Source: Pelagicoccus sp. SDUM812003 (GTDB lineage Bacteria; Verrucomicrobiota; Verrucomicrobiia; Opitutales; Opitutaceae). From it: 64,000 nucleotides of DNA. The notes under the pieces were generated by a model, which was not told where the DNA came from, searched no databases, and was given only the letters and a program-made list of their open reading frames with translations. Where the stretch lies: the NCBI RefSeq assembly GCF_031127815.1, contig NZ_JARXHY010000006.1, positions 62,001 to 126,000 on the forward strand, read 5' to 3'. Both the position numbers and the translations under genes were made by a program. Positions 8,665 through 16,771 of this stretch are shown piece by piece (within the stretch, counting starts at the first letter, position 1; the number at the start of each line of letters is the position of its first letter).

Positions 8665-9561
8665 CTAGAGGTTTTTTACGGTGACGCTCCCGCCGGAGGT
8701 GCGCATGGAGAGCAGAGGCCCGCCTCCATTGATGGACGCGTCGATCTTGTTTCGATCGAATTCGCCGCGCAGGTCGCCGTCGAAATCGAAGCGCACTCTG
8801 CCGCCGGCCGCCTTGGCTTTCAGGTCAAAGACCGAGCCGGAAGGGAGGCTGGCGCGGATGCTGCCGCCGTTGGTTTTCAGTTCGGTGCGTCCGCTGATGC
8901 CTTCGAAGAGCTCGGCAGTGATGTTGCCGCCGTTGGTGTGGGCTTCGATCTCAGAGGAGTAGGCGGCGATGCGGATATTGCCGCCGTTGGTGTGAATCCG
9001 AGCTGGCGCCCGCAGATCGGAGACCTCGATGTTTCCTCCGTTGGTGTGAGCGTCGAGCGGTCCGAGGATGCGATCCAGCTCGATGTTTCCCCCGTTGGTC
9101 TTCAATTCGCACTCGCCCGCTAGGTGATGGGCTCGGATGTTTCCTCCATTGGTTTTGGATTCGATCTCGATGCCATAGGGAAGCTCGATTTGGGCATCGA
9201 AGGAAACGCCGCGATTGCCGGAAAAGAGTCCGCCTAGGAAGCGGTCGTCATCATCGAGTTTGATGGTGATTACCAGTTTGTCCCCGCGCCGCTCGATCTC
9301 CCGCTTGACTTCGCGTTCCAGCTTGTCGGCTTCTGACTGGGAATTCGTTTTGAAGATCTGGTCGAGATCCAGGTGGAGATCCTCGCGTTCGGCGCCAACG
9401 AGCTGGATGTTTCCGGAGTTGAGGTGGATTTCGACTTTGTCGATCCCGCTCAAGGAAATGGTTTCCTGATGGTTGCGTACGATTTTGGCGGATGCCAGAG
9501 CCGTCGTACCGAGGGCGAGGAGGGTGATGCAGGCGAGTTGGGAAAAGCGCGGTAGTCTCAT
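8665..9561 (-). CDS. DUF4097-type exported beta-solenoid protein with TNGG repeats
   Basis: The 298-residue product has a signal peptide ending near residue 24 (A-L-A-S-A). The rest fits the DUF4097 putative adhesin family, a right-handed beta-helix. From about residue 135 the motif T-N-G-G-[NS]-I recurs six times at 14-22-residue spacing, one per predicted coil, and the C terminus closes with S-I-N-G-G-G and T-S-G-G-S-V turns. A charged helical stretch (about 70-95) precedes the solenoid. The gene has its own terminator and a promoter-like motif identical in spacing to those before the ECF sigma operon and the ADOP permease, so I infer control by that sigma factor. A second DUF4097 protein with a different repeat lies in that operon. 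Molecular function is unknown. Confidence 0.85.
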   Translation of the reverse strand: MRLPRFSQLACITLLALGTTALASAKIVRNHQETISLSGIDKVEIHLNSGNIQLVGAEREDLHLDLDQIFKTNSQSEADKLEREVKREIERRGDKLVITIKLDDDDRFLGGLFSGNRGVSFDAQIELPYGIEIESKTNGGNIRAHHLAGECELKTNGGNIELDRILGPLDAHTNGGNIEVSDLRAPARIHTNGGNIRIAAYSSEIEAHTNGGNITAELFEGISGRTELKTNGGSIRASLPSGSVFDLKAKAAGGRVRFDFDGDLRGEFDRNKIDASINGGGPLLSMRTSGGSVTVKNL

Positions 9562-9590
9562 GGCGGTCGGTTTGTTGTAGGTTCGTCATG

Positions 9591-9619
9591 GAATACTCGC
9601 GGCGAGTCCTTCGGTTACG
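9591..9619 (-). promoter_or_regulatory. Candidate ECF-sigma promoter of the DUF4097 gene
   Basis: On the minus strand CGTAAC (9619-9614), exactly 17 nt, then GTATTC (9596-9591), 29 nt before the start codon. The same two boxes with the same spacing occur before the ADOP permease (51869) and the ECF sigma gene (54344). Inference from recurrence; no transcript evidence. Confidence 0.55.
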
Positions 9620-9653
9620 GGAAAAGTGGATTTCGCCTCGGGCGGGCTGCGGC

Positions 9654-10667
9654 TCAATCGAGCGGAGATCCGCTCTTGATGCGGCCTGCTTCGATTTCCA
9701 CCCAGCGGTAGAGCGTGCCGTCCTTGCCTTTTTTCAGGCTTTTCCAGAGGGCCTTGTCGTCCCGCTTTTGCAGCTCGAGATCGCGTAGACCGGAGGCGTC
9801 GCAGGAGAGGGCGCGGGTGTATCCCTTGAACTGGCGGGGGCGGCCGATCAGCCGTGACGCGTGGTCCGGCAGCGTCGATCGCGAAGCGTCGGCTGGCGCT
9901 AGGGAGCTACGGTCGAGCACCAGAAAGCTGTAGGGCAGCGAGCGCAAGTCGACCTCCATCAAGGTGGCGAATCGGGCCCAAGCCCCTTCGGTGAAGGCTT
10001 CGAGGGGAGGCTTGCCGAAGAAATGGCACCAATGGCGGGCGTTTTCTTCCTGAAGCATCGGGCAAGCGTCGCAGCGCAGGCATGGGGCGGCGATGGCGTG
10101 GGTGCTTCGCAGGGATTCCCTCAGCGAGATGAGCAGCCGGCTGGTGGCATGGTCGCCAGCTTCGACGCAGAAGACTTGGGCGGCGCCTTTCAATTGCGAC
10201 GCCAGAACGGTCCGGGTTTCGGTGGTGAGCTCGTTGAGGGCGTGGCTGAGCAGCACGGTGGTTTCGCCGAGCTGTTCGATTTGGGAGGGATTTGGGGCGA
10301 TCTCCACCGCGAGGTCCGGGTAGGCGTCGGAGATGGTTTTTTGGGCGAAACGGCAGGCGAGCAGCGAATGGTCGTAGAGCAGGACCTTGTCGACCGCTTC
10401 GGCTCCGTAGCGCTCGAGCAGGCGCAGGGTGGCGATGCCGCTGCCGCAGCCCCAGTCCAGCAAAACTCGAGAGCGAAGGCTCCAGCCGGACTGCTCGGCG
10501 TTTCGCAGCGCGTCGTCCCATTTCCAGCCGATGCGAGCGGCGAAGAAAGCGTGGTAGTGGGCGAGATCCTGCTCGTCCTGCCAGTAGACGCCAGATCCCG
10601 CGCTTTGCTCGAGAAAGCGTCGGCGAAGGCGGGCCAGGATTTCCCAATCTATGTTTAGCTCGTCCAT
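9654..10667 (-). CDS. Rsm22-like small-ribosomal-subunit methyltransferase
   Basis: A 337-residue SAM-dependent methyltransferase of the Rsm22 family. The SAM-binding motif L-D-W-G-C-G-S-G-I-A-T appears near residue 75, then an L-L-S-H-A-L-N-E-L post-motif. A cysteine cluster C-L-R-C-D-A-C-P is followed by W-C-H-F-F, as in mitochondrial Rsm22, where these cysteines bind metal. Family members act on or assemble with the small ribosomal subunit. The start chosen is the ATG at 10667 (M-D-E-L-N-I-D-W); the frame is open 210 bp further upstream but that extension is arginine-rich and unlike the family. No strong ribosome-binding site is visible. It lies 92 bp upstream of the DUF4097 start. Confidence 0.87.
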   Translation of the reverse strand: MDELNIDWEILARLRRRFLEQSAGSGVYWQDEQDLAHYHAFFAARIGWKWDDALRNAEQSGWSLRSRVLLDWGCGSGIATLRLLERYGAEAVDKVLLYDHSLLACRFAQKTISDAYPDLAVEIAPNPSQIEQLGETTVLLSHALNELTTETRTVLASQLKGAAQVFCVEAGDHATSRLLISLRESLRSTHAIAAPCLRCDACPMLQEENARHWCHFFGKPPLEAFTEGAWARFATLMEVDLRSLPYSFLVLDRSSLAPADASRSTLPDHASRLIGRPRQFKGYTRALSCDASGLRDLELQKRDDKALWKSLKKGKDGTLYRWVEIEAGRIKSGSPLD

Positions 10668-11546
10668 GATTTGACTAGGGCTTTCTGAAAGCGGGAGACG
10701 CCTCGGAAGTCCAGCCGGGAATTTCTTGCGGCCTGCAAGCCGACTTCGCGACGAGCGGCGGAGCAGGGACAAGCGTTTCGGCGGCGCTCTCGATTTGGCG
10801 GATGCCAGCCTGCAAATGGCAGCGTGGAGCGGCCTGTCCGCGTCGCGTTCAGCGTCGACCGCTCCTTGGGCGCCCAAGTATCCGCGAGCCGCTTGGTCCG
10901 CGCGATCCTCCGTGAGAGAAAGGAGTTTGCGACGCCCGCAGCAGGTCCCGTGGTTGGATCGCAGGACGCGTCGTATTCGTGGCGCGAGCTGCCCGTGACA
11001 CGGCGCCTTGTCTGCGAACTACGTATCAGGGCAGAGGTTTCCTTCAGGGGGATCTGGGGACTCTCTGGATCGACCGCTAGGTGGTAGCGGCGGTGGGTCG
11101 GAGGACAGCCGCCCAGGCGCCCCTTGCAGGTTGTTCCCGATCGGAACACCGATTTTCGCCGTGCCAGGCATAGCTCTTATTTGAGCGCTCGTTGTCGCCG
11201 AGCTGCAAAAGGCAAACCGCCGAGGCCAAACTGCGGCGAGTCAATTACGCAGATCCACCGAACGTTATACGTATTATGATCCCTTATGCTCCGTCCTGTC
11301 CTTAATCCCCCTCACTACTGCCTGGGGTGTCGTTCCGATCAGGGGCAAGCGATTCAAATTCGAAAGGGAGCGAACTCCCTAATTTGACGAGAGGTGGGGT
11401 AGTCTCGAATCAATTGTAAAGCGAAGTTGAATTCGGTAGTTGGGTCAAGCGGGGCCGGGGGAGGTCGTTCAGGTTTCGTGATTCAATCTCATGCGAGGCC
11501 GCGAACGAGAGCGGCGGAATGAACCAAACCAAACAACGACTCACAA
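10668..11546. other. Gene-free region of 879 bp with structured segment
   Basis: No credible coding region. The open frames at 10726-11149 on both strands are short, arginine/serine-rich and match nothing I recognise. The first half is G+C-rich like coding DNA and could be a decayed gene; the second half (11160-11546) is more A+T-rich and holds the two hairpins listed separately. No tRNA or recognisable riboswitch was found. Confidence 0.6.
11355..11435 (+). other. Candidate structured leader: two consecutive hairpins
   Basis: Hairpin 1: CAAATT (11355-11360) pairs with AATTTG (11381-11386); inside, after a 4-nt bulge, AGGGAG (11365-11370) pairs with CTCCCT (11375-11380) around a CGAA loop. 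Hairpin 2: CGAATCAATT (11406-11415) pairs with 11425-11435, with one bulged A and one G-T pair, around a 9-nt loop. No T run follows, so these do not look like terminators. They sit about 110-190 nt before the fibronectin III gene and may be part of its 5' leader. Confidence 0.4.
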
Positions 11547-13634
11547 ATGACGAAAAAAGGAAACGACTCAGCCCTCAAAGGACCCGATAGGGTAGGCGGG
11601 CTAGGAAACAAGGCATCGATTTTTTGGATCGGTATTCTCATCGCGATCTCTCCCGTCTTCGCTTTCGCTCAGACGGTGACGCTTTCATGGCTCGATCTCG
11701 CGGACAGCGAAGACGGGTTTTTCGTCGAGCGATCGACGGATGGCGTGAACTTCTCGCTGATCGGCGAGTCTGGCCCCAACGAGCCTCGCTTCGTCGACGC
11801 TTCGGTCGAGCTGGGCGTGGAGTACTTCTATCGCGTTTGCGCCTTCAACGCCTTTGGCTGCTCGGACTTTTCCGGCGTCGGCTCCATCGAAGTGGGGCAG
11901 GACGCGGAGGTTCCGAACGAACTGATCATCCCGGAGTCCGAGCTGATCGGAAACATGAGCGCCGCGGGCTCCTCGGAATACGACGAGGAGATCAACGCTT
12001 ATTTGATTACGGGTTCGGGCCGTGGCTACGAAACCTACAGCGACGACTTGAGGTTCACGCACGTGGCGGTGGAAGGAGACTTCTCTCTGACCCTGCAGGT
12101 GCATACCTTTGAGCCGGACGCGGACTGGGCCCGTGTGGGTCTGATGCTGCGGGAGGACTTGAGCCCCGAGGCGCGTCATGCCTCCATGACCATCAACGGA
12201 AGGAACTATTTCGAATCCCTGGTCCGCTCGAGCAAAGGCGGCCGCGTTTCGGCCTCGATGGAGCAGGTGGTTCGTGACGAGGTTTATCTCAGAATCCAGC
12301 GAAAGGCTGGCGAAGTGCTGCTGACCTATTCCCACGATGGACAGGACTGGATCGCCGACTCCTGCGAAACCCTGACCTTGACCGGTCGGGCCCATGTCGG
12401 AATCGCCATCGGATCGCAGCGCGACGGGCGCGTTTCCGGCGCGTTGGTGGAGGTGCTCGAATCGAGCGTGGAGGGATTCCAGGGCATCGAAGGCGTCGCC
12501 TCGCTGCTGGGACGGCCGGTGGAAACGGTCATCATGGGAGCCATGATCGAAGAAGGTGAATACAGCTACGATCCGGTCAGCGGGGCCCACAGGCTATCCG
12601 GCTCCGGGCGCGGACATGAGACCTACGAGGACAACCTGAAGTTCGCCCGTGTGAGCCTGACCGAGGACGCCAGCCTCACGGTGAAGATTTCCGACTTCCA
12701 GGCGGTCAAGTCCTGGGACCGGGCGGGCATCATGATCCGAAGCAGCGACGCGGCGCAGGCGGCCCACATGACGATGGCATTCAACAGCGGAGGTTTCTAC
12801 GAGTATCTCTGCAGATCAAATGACGGAGAGGGCGTCTCGAGCACCTTGCTGGAGCCCATCGCAGCCGAAGGCTACCTGCGCTTGGAGAAATCCGGCCCCA
12901 CGGTTCGTGCCTCGTACTCTGCGGATGGAAGCAAGTGGACGCTCGCCCACGAGGCGCAGCTTCCCTTTGGCGAGTCCTATCTCATCGGCTTCACGGTCGG
13001 TTCCCAGGCGGACGGCGACCTAACCTCCGCTCGCTTCGAGGTGGTGGACGAATCGACCGCCGATGCTCGGAAAAGCCCAACCATTCTCGGCCAGATCGCC
13101 ACTTCCAGCGTGATCGGCCAGATGGATGAGGAAGGCAGCACCCACTTCGACGATCAAAACGGATTTTTCCTCATCGAAACCTCCGGCGTCGGCTACGAGT
13201 CCTACTTCGACGAGCTGCGCTACACTTGGGTCAAGACCAGCGGCGATTTCACGCTGACCGCGTTCGTGACCGATTTCGTCCCCGACGACAGGTACGCCCG
13301 CATGGGGCTGATGGTGCGCAAGACCTTGGACCCGGACTCGCCTCACGGGTCGATTCTGATCAACGGCAAGGACCAGTTCGAGACGCTTTGCCGTCTCAAG
13401 GCTGGCGAGGGCAATCAACGCGCCACCAGCGGCCGAGCCCTTGGCGAGGGCTATCTCCGTCTGCAAAAGGCCGGTGATCTGCTCACCCTCTCCGCCTCCA
13501 GCGACGGTGTGGATTGGTTCGTAGTGGACCGCGCCACCATCGCTTTCGGAGAGCAGTTCTACGTGGGAGCGAGCATTGGCTCCCAAGTGGATGGAGCGCT
13601 TTCCAGCGGGGCGATCGAGTTCATCGAAGAGTAG
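11547..13634 (+). CDS. Secreted fibronectin III protein with three lectin-like repeats
   Basis: The 695-residue product has an N-terminal signal sequence (about residues 25-43, ending V-F-A-F-A-Q). A fibronectin type III domain follows (about 43-122, with V-T-L-S-W and E-Y-F-Y-R-V-C-A-F-N). The rest is three homologous units of about 180 residues (starting near 130, 330 and 525). Each holds G-x-G-x-x-x-E-[ST]-Y-x-D-x-L-[RK]-[FY] early, an R-x-G-[IL]-M-[IVL]-R strand, a [GN]-x-x-x-[FY]-E-x-L-x-R segment and a closing G-S-Q-x-D-G. This resembles concanavalin-like DUF1349 beta-sandwiches. No catalytic residues are apparent; binding to glycans or the cell surface is inferred. It has an unusually long upstream region and no clear Shine-Dalgarno site. 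Confidence 0.8.
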   Translation: MTKKGNDSALKGPDRVGGLGNKASIFWIGILIAISPVFAFAQTVTLSWLDLADSEDGFFVERSTDGVNFSLIGESGPNEPRFVDASVELGVEYFYRVCAFNAFGCSDFSGVGSIEVGQDAEVPNELIIPESELIGNMSAAGSSEYDEEINAYLITGSGRGYETYSDDLRFTHVAVEGDFSLTLQVHTFEPDADWARVGLMLREDLSPEARHASMTINGRNYFESLVRSSKGGRVSASMEQVVRDEVYLRIQRKAGEVLLTYSHDGQDWIADSCETLTLTGRAHVGIAIGSQRDGRVSGALVEVLESSVEGFQGIEGVASLLGRPVETVIMGAMIEEGEYSYDPVSGAHRLSGSGRGHETYEDNLKFARVSLTEDASLTVKISDFQAVKSWDRAGIMIRSSDAAQAAHMTMAFNSGGFYEYLCRSNDGEGVSSTLLEPIAAEGYLRLEKSGPTVRASYSADGSKWTLAHEAQLPFGESYLIGFTVGSQADGDLTSARFEVVDESTADARKSPTILGQIATSSVIGQMDEEGSTHFDDQNGFFLIETSGVGYESYFDELRYTWVKTSGDFTLTAFVTDFVPDDRYARMGLMVRKTLDPDSPHGSILINGKDQFETLCRLKAGEGNQRATSGRALGEGYLRLQKAGDLLTLSASSDGVDWFVVDRATIAFGEQFYVGASIGSQVDGALSSGAIEFIEE

Positions 13635-13737
13635 GGCTTCGCCCATTTGAAAGAGAACGGAACTCTCCGGGTCGCAACCCATCGAGGCGGGTTGAGGCTT
13701 GTCATGCGAAGCGTGGCTGTCTGAATCGGCCCCCTCG

Positions 13738-15474
13738 ATGAAGACGATCTGGAGAGTTTCGAGCTATTTGTTCCGCTACAAATGGCGGTTTGTTGGCACC
13801 ATTGCCCTCGCCATCGGCAGCACCTTGTTTTTCCTGGTGGTACCGAAGATCGCTGGGTACATCGTCAATCGACTGACCTTGCAGGATAGCCTCGAGGGCT
13901 ACGCTCCCCTGGTGGGGCTGCTGGTGCTTTGCTTCCTCATGCGCGAGGTTTTGAATTCGCTGCGCATCCGGGTGAACAACGTTCTGGAGCAGAAGGTCCT
14001 GATCGATCTGCGGCTCGATTTGCACGGCAAGCTGCTGGATCTGCCGGTTCGATTCTTCGACTCGCGCAAGTCGGGCGACATAGCTTCGCGCGTCATCGAA
14101 GACGTGCAGAACGTGGAGCGGGTCATTCTGGATGGCACGGAGCAGGGGAGCACGGCGCTGCTGACGCTGTTTGGGGTGAGCGCCATGATGTTCTATTCGG
14201 AGCCGCGCCTGGCGACTCTGATGATTCTGCCCATTCCCATCATGATCATTTTGTCGCGACTTCACTTCAAGTCGCAGAGCAAGAACTGGCGCAAGGTGCG
14301 CGAGGCTTCGGGAGAACTGAGCTCGCTGCTGGTGGAGGATATCCAGGGAAACCGTCTGATCAACTCCTTCGCCTTGAAGGGCCGCGAGTCCCGACGTTTT
14401 TCCGACAAGGCGGAAGAGCTGAAGCTCTACACCCTCAAGGGCATGTTTCGCTGGTCGCTGCACGGCCCGCTCAATGGATTCATCGTCAGCCTTGGCACCG
14501 TGGCGGTCATCGGCTACGGCGGCTACCTCACGTTCACTGAACCGGACACCTTCAAGACCGGCGACCTCGTCGAGTATCTGCTCTATTGCTACATGCTCTA
14601 CCAGCCGCTGACCCTGATCTCCTCGCTCAACAACATGCTCGCCACCGGCAAGGCGTCGGCGGAGCGCGTCTTCGACCTGCTGGATTTTCCCATCGAAATC
14701 GAAGACCCGAAAGACCCGAAACCCTATCCAGCGGCGCCGCTCGAAGTGCGCTTCGAGTCGGTGGATTTCAACTACACCGAGCGCTCGAACTTGCTTTCCG
14801 ATTTTTCGCTCACCATGCCTGCCGGAAAGGTGACGGCTTTGGTAGGCCACACTGGAGCGGGCAAATCCACTGTATCCAGTTTGCTGCAACGCTACTACGA
14901 TGTCACCGCAGGCAGCGTATCCATCAATGGAGTGGACGTGCGCCACGTTTCGCTGCAGGACCTGCGCTCGAATGTCGGCGTCGTCGCTCAGGATCCCTTT
15001 CTGTTCGATGGGTCGGTGCGCGACAACCTGATGCTCGCTCGCGAGGACGCGACGGAGGAGGATATTGTCCAGGCTCTCGAAGGCGCCTGCGCCTGGGAGT
15101 TTGTATCCAAACTTCCTGACGGCATGGATACCTTGATCGGAGAGCGCGGGATACGGCTCAGCATGGGAGAGAAGCAGCGCCTCACCATCGCCCGCGTGAT
15201 CTTGCGAAATCCGCCGCTGGTGATCCTCGACGAAGCGACCTCTTCCGTGGATACGCTGACCGAGGCCAAGATCCAGGCCGCGGTGGATAACCTAGTGAAG
15301 GAGCGTACCACTTTGGTCATCGCCCACCGCCTTTCCACCGTGCGAAAGGCCGACCAGATCGTGGTGCTGGAAAACGGCCGCATCATCGAGTCCGGCTCCC
15401 ACGACCAGCTGCTCGAGCGCGACGGTCACTACGCCGACCTCTGGCGGGTGCAGACCGACGTGATCGCGGAGTAG
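13738..15474 (+). CDS. ABC exporter half-transporter (fused membrane and ATPase domains)
   Basis: A 578-residue type IV (MsbA/MsbB-like) ABC exporter. The first 300 residues hold a six-helix transmembrane domain, and the C-terminal half an ATPase with Walker A G-H-T-G-A-G-K-S-T near residue 368, Q-loop V-A-Q-D-P-F, Walker B L-V-I-L-D-E-A-T-S-S and H-loop I-A-H-R-L-S-T. The signature reads R-L-S-M-G-E-K-Q-R rather than the usual L-S-G-G-Q, a departure at the third residue that is rare. Such proteins homodimerise and export lipids, peptides or drugs. The start at ATG 13738 (M-K-T-I-W) is preferred over a start 39 bp earlier. It precedes the RND operon by 125 bp; the operator palindromes lie between, so the two are probably transcribed separately. 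Confidence 0.9.
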   Translation: MKTIWRVSSYLFRYKWRFVGTIALAIGSTLFFLVVPKIAGYIVNRLTLQDSLEGYAPLVGLLVLCFLMREVLNSLRIRVNNVLEQKVLIDLRLDLHGKLLDLPVRFFDSRKSGDIASRVIEDVQNVERVILDGTEQGSTALLTLFGVSAMMFYSEPRLATLMILPIPIMIILSRLHFKSQSKNWRKVREASGELSSLLVEDIQGNRLINSFALKGRESRRFSDKAEELKLYTLKGMFRWSLHGPLNGFIVSLGTVAVIGYGGYLTFTEPDTFKTGDLVEYLLYCYMLYQPLTLISSLNNMLATGKASAERVFDLLDFPIEIEDPKDPKPYPAAPLEVRFESVDFNYTERSNLLSDFSLTMPAGKVTALVGHTGAGKSTVSSLLQRYYDVTAGSVSINGVDVRHVSLQDLRSNVGVVAQDPFLFDGSVRDNLMLAREDATEEDIVQALEGACAWEFVSKLPDGMDTLIGERGIRLSMGEKQRLTIARVILRNPPLVILDEATSSVDTLTEAKIQAAVDNLVKERTTLVIAHRLSTVRKADQIVVLENGRIIESGSHDQLLERDGHYADLWRVQTDVIAE

Positions 15475-15513
15475 ACGGCCCCGCCTCTCTGCCGCGAGAC
15501 GCGGCGTCGACCG

Positions 15514-15535
15514 AGAATGAACGAACGTTCATTCT
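15514..15535. promoter_or_regulatory. TetR-type operator palindrome 1
   Basis: A 22-bp inverted repeat: 10-bp arms AGAATGAACG / CGTTCATTCT with a 2-nt centre. It lies 65 bp before the efflux adaptor start. Its length and TGAAC half-site suit AcrR-like TetR repressors, and a TetR gene closes this operon. Confidence 0.7.
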
Positions 15536-15548
15536 ATTCTTGACGAAC

Positions 15549-15570
15549 AGTGAATGACCATTCATTCACT
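15549..15570. promoter_or_regulatory. TetR-type operator palindrome 2
   Basis: A second 22-bp inverted repeat, 9-bp arms AGTGAATGA / TCATTCACT with a 4-nt centre, 13 bp downstream of the first. A TTGACG hexamer (15540-15545) sits between the two, so a repressor bound here would cover the promoter. The matching -10 box is not clear. Confidence 0.68.
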
Positions 15571-15599
15571 ATAGTCCAATCGAAGAATCGAAGGACAGG

Positions 15600-16751
15600 A
15601 TGAAGAGACGAATTTTTAGTAGTGTGGGTATCATCGCGGCCGCCGCGTTTCTGGCAGGGTGTGGTGAAAAACAGGGTGGAGGCTCTGCTCAGATGCAGAT
15701 GCCTCCACCAACCGTTTCCGTGATGGAGGTGCAATCCGAGTCGGTCACCCTGACGCGCGAGTTGCCGGGACGGGCGGTTGCGTATTTGATGGCGGAAGTG
15801 CGCCCGCAAGTAAGCGGCATCGTGGAGGAGCGGCTTTTCGAGGAGGGCAGCGCCGTCGAGGCGGGGCAGGCCCTTTATCAGCTCGATGACGAAACGTACT
15901 TGGCGAGCTACAATATGGCCAAGGCAAATTTGGCGGCGGCCCAGGCGTCGCTTTCCATCGCTCGCACGGAGGCCATGCGTACGGAATCCCTCTACCAGAG
16001 CAAAGCGGTGAGTCAGCAGGAGCTGGACAATGACCGGGCTACCCTGCAGCAGGCGGAAGCCCAGCTCGCGGTCGCTGAGGCGTCGCTGGCCAATGCCAAG
16101 GTCGCTCTCGACCACAGCCGTATCGAATCTCCCATCAGTGGCATCATCGGCCGTTCTTCCGTCACCCAAGGAGCGCTGGTCACCGCCAATCAAGCCACCG
16201 CGCTGGCCACCGTGCATCAGCTCGATCCGATTTACGTAGACATCGCTCAATCCAGCGCCGAGCAGCTTCGTCTCCGTAAGGCCCTCTCGGAAGGCGACCT
16301 GCGAGGAGTCGACCTGCCGGTTAAGATCATTTTAGAGGACGGAACGACCTACGAGCATGCTGGCGAGATCGCTTTTTCGGAAGTGAGCGTCGATCGGCAG
16401 ACGGGCGCCTACACCTTGCGGGTGGTGGTGCCGAATCCAGACGGATTGCTGCTTCCGGGCACTTATTTGAAAGCGGTGATTGGTGAGGGGATTCGCGAAA
16501 ACGGAATCCTCATCCCGCAAAACGCGGTCTCCCGCGCCCCGAATGGCAGCACCTCCGTCATGGTGGTAGGCGCCGATAACACGGTGAGCGCTCGAGCGGT
16601 GGAAACCACTCAGTCGGTGGGCAATCAGTGGCTGATCAAGAGCGGCCTGCGAGCGGGCGACACTATCGTGACGAACGGGCTGCAGAAGGTGCGTCCCGGC
16701 ATGAAAGTCAAGATCGCCGACTCCGCTGCCCCAGCAGCCAACGCCCACTAG
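15600..16751 (+). CDS. RND efflux periplasmic adaptor (AcrA/MexA family)
   Basis: A 383-residue HlyD-type adaptor. The signal peptide ends in a lipobox (L-A-G-C, Cys21), so it is anchored in the inner membrane. Then come a membrane-proximal/lipoyl half motif (A-E-V-R-P-Q-V-S-G-I-V), a helical hairpin of about 70 residues with A-x-A-x-L heptads, the second lipoyl half (I-x-S-P-I-S-G-I-I-G-R-S) and a beta-barrel domain. An AGGACAGG ribosome-binding site precedes the ATG. It is the first gene of a four-gene operon with the pump, channel and regulator and would bridge the inner-membrane pump to the outer-membrane channel. Both operator palindromes lie directly upstream. Confidence 0.95.
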   Translation: MKRRIFSSVGIIAAAAFLAGCGEKQGGGSAQMQMPPPTVSVMEVQSESVTLTRELPGRAVAYLMAEVRPQVSGIVEERLFEEGSAVEAGQALYQLDDETYLASYNMAKANLAAAQASLSIARTEAMRTESLYQSKAVSQQELDNDRATLQQAEAQLAVAEASLANAKVALDHSRIESPISGIIGRSSVTQGALVTANQATALATVHQLDPIYVDIAQSSAEQLRLRKALSEGDLRGVDLPVKIILEDGTTYEHAGEIAFSEVSVDRQTGAYTLRVVVPNPDGLLLPGTYLKAVIGEGIRENGILIPQNAVSRAPNGSTSVMVVGADNTVSARAVETTQSVGNQWLIKSGLRAGDTIVTNGLQKVRPGMKVKIADSAAPAANAH

Positions 16752-16771
16752 GCACTTAGCCCTCACAGATT

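Noticed and set aside
10668-10877. A 70-residue extension of the Rsm22 protein
   Set aside because: It is low-quality, arginine-rich sequence. The methyltransferase family begins near the ATG at 10667.
11180-11400. A cyclic di-GMP (GEMM) riboswitch, suggested by GGCAAACC and GGGGCAAGC strings
   Set aside because: The stems and the GGGACGCAAAGCC-like core required by GEMM-I are absent. Only short fragments match.
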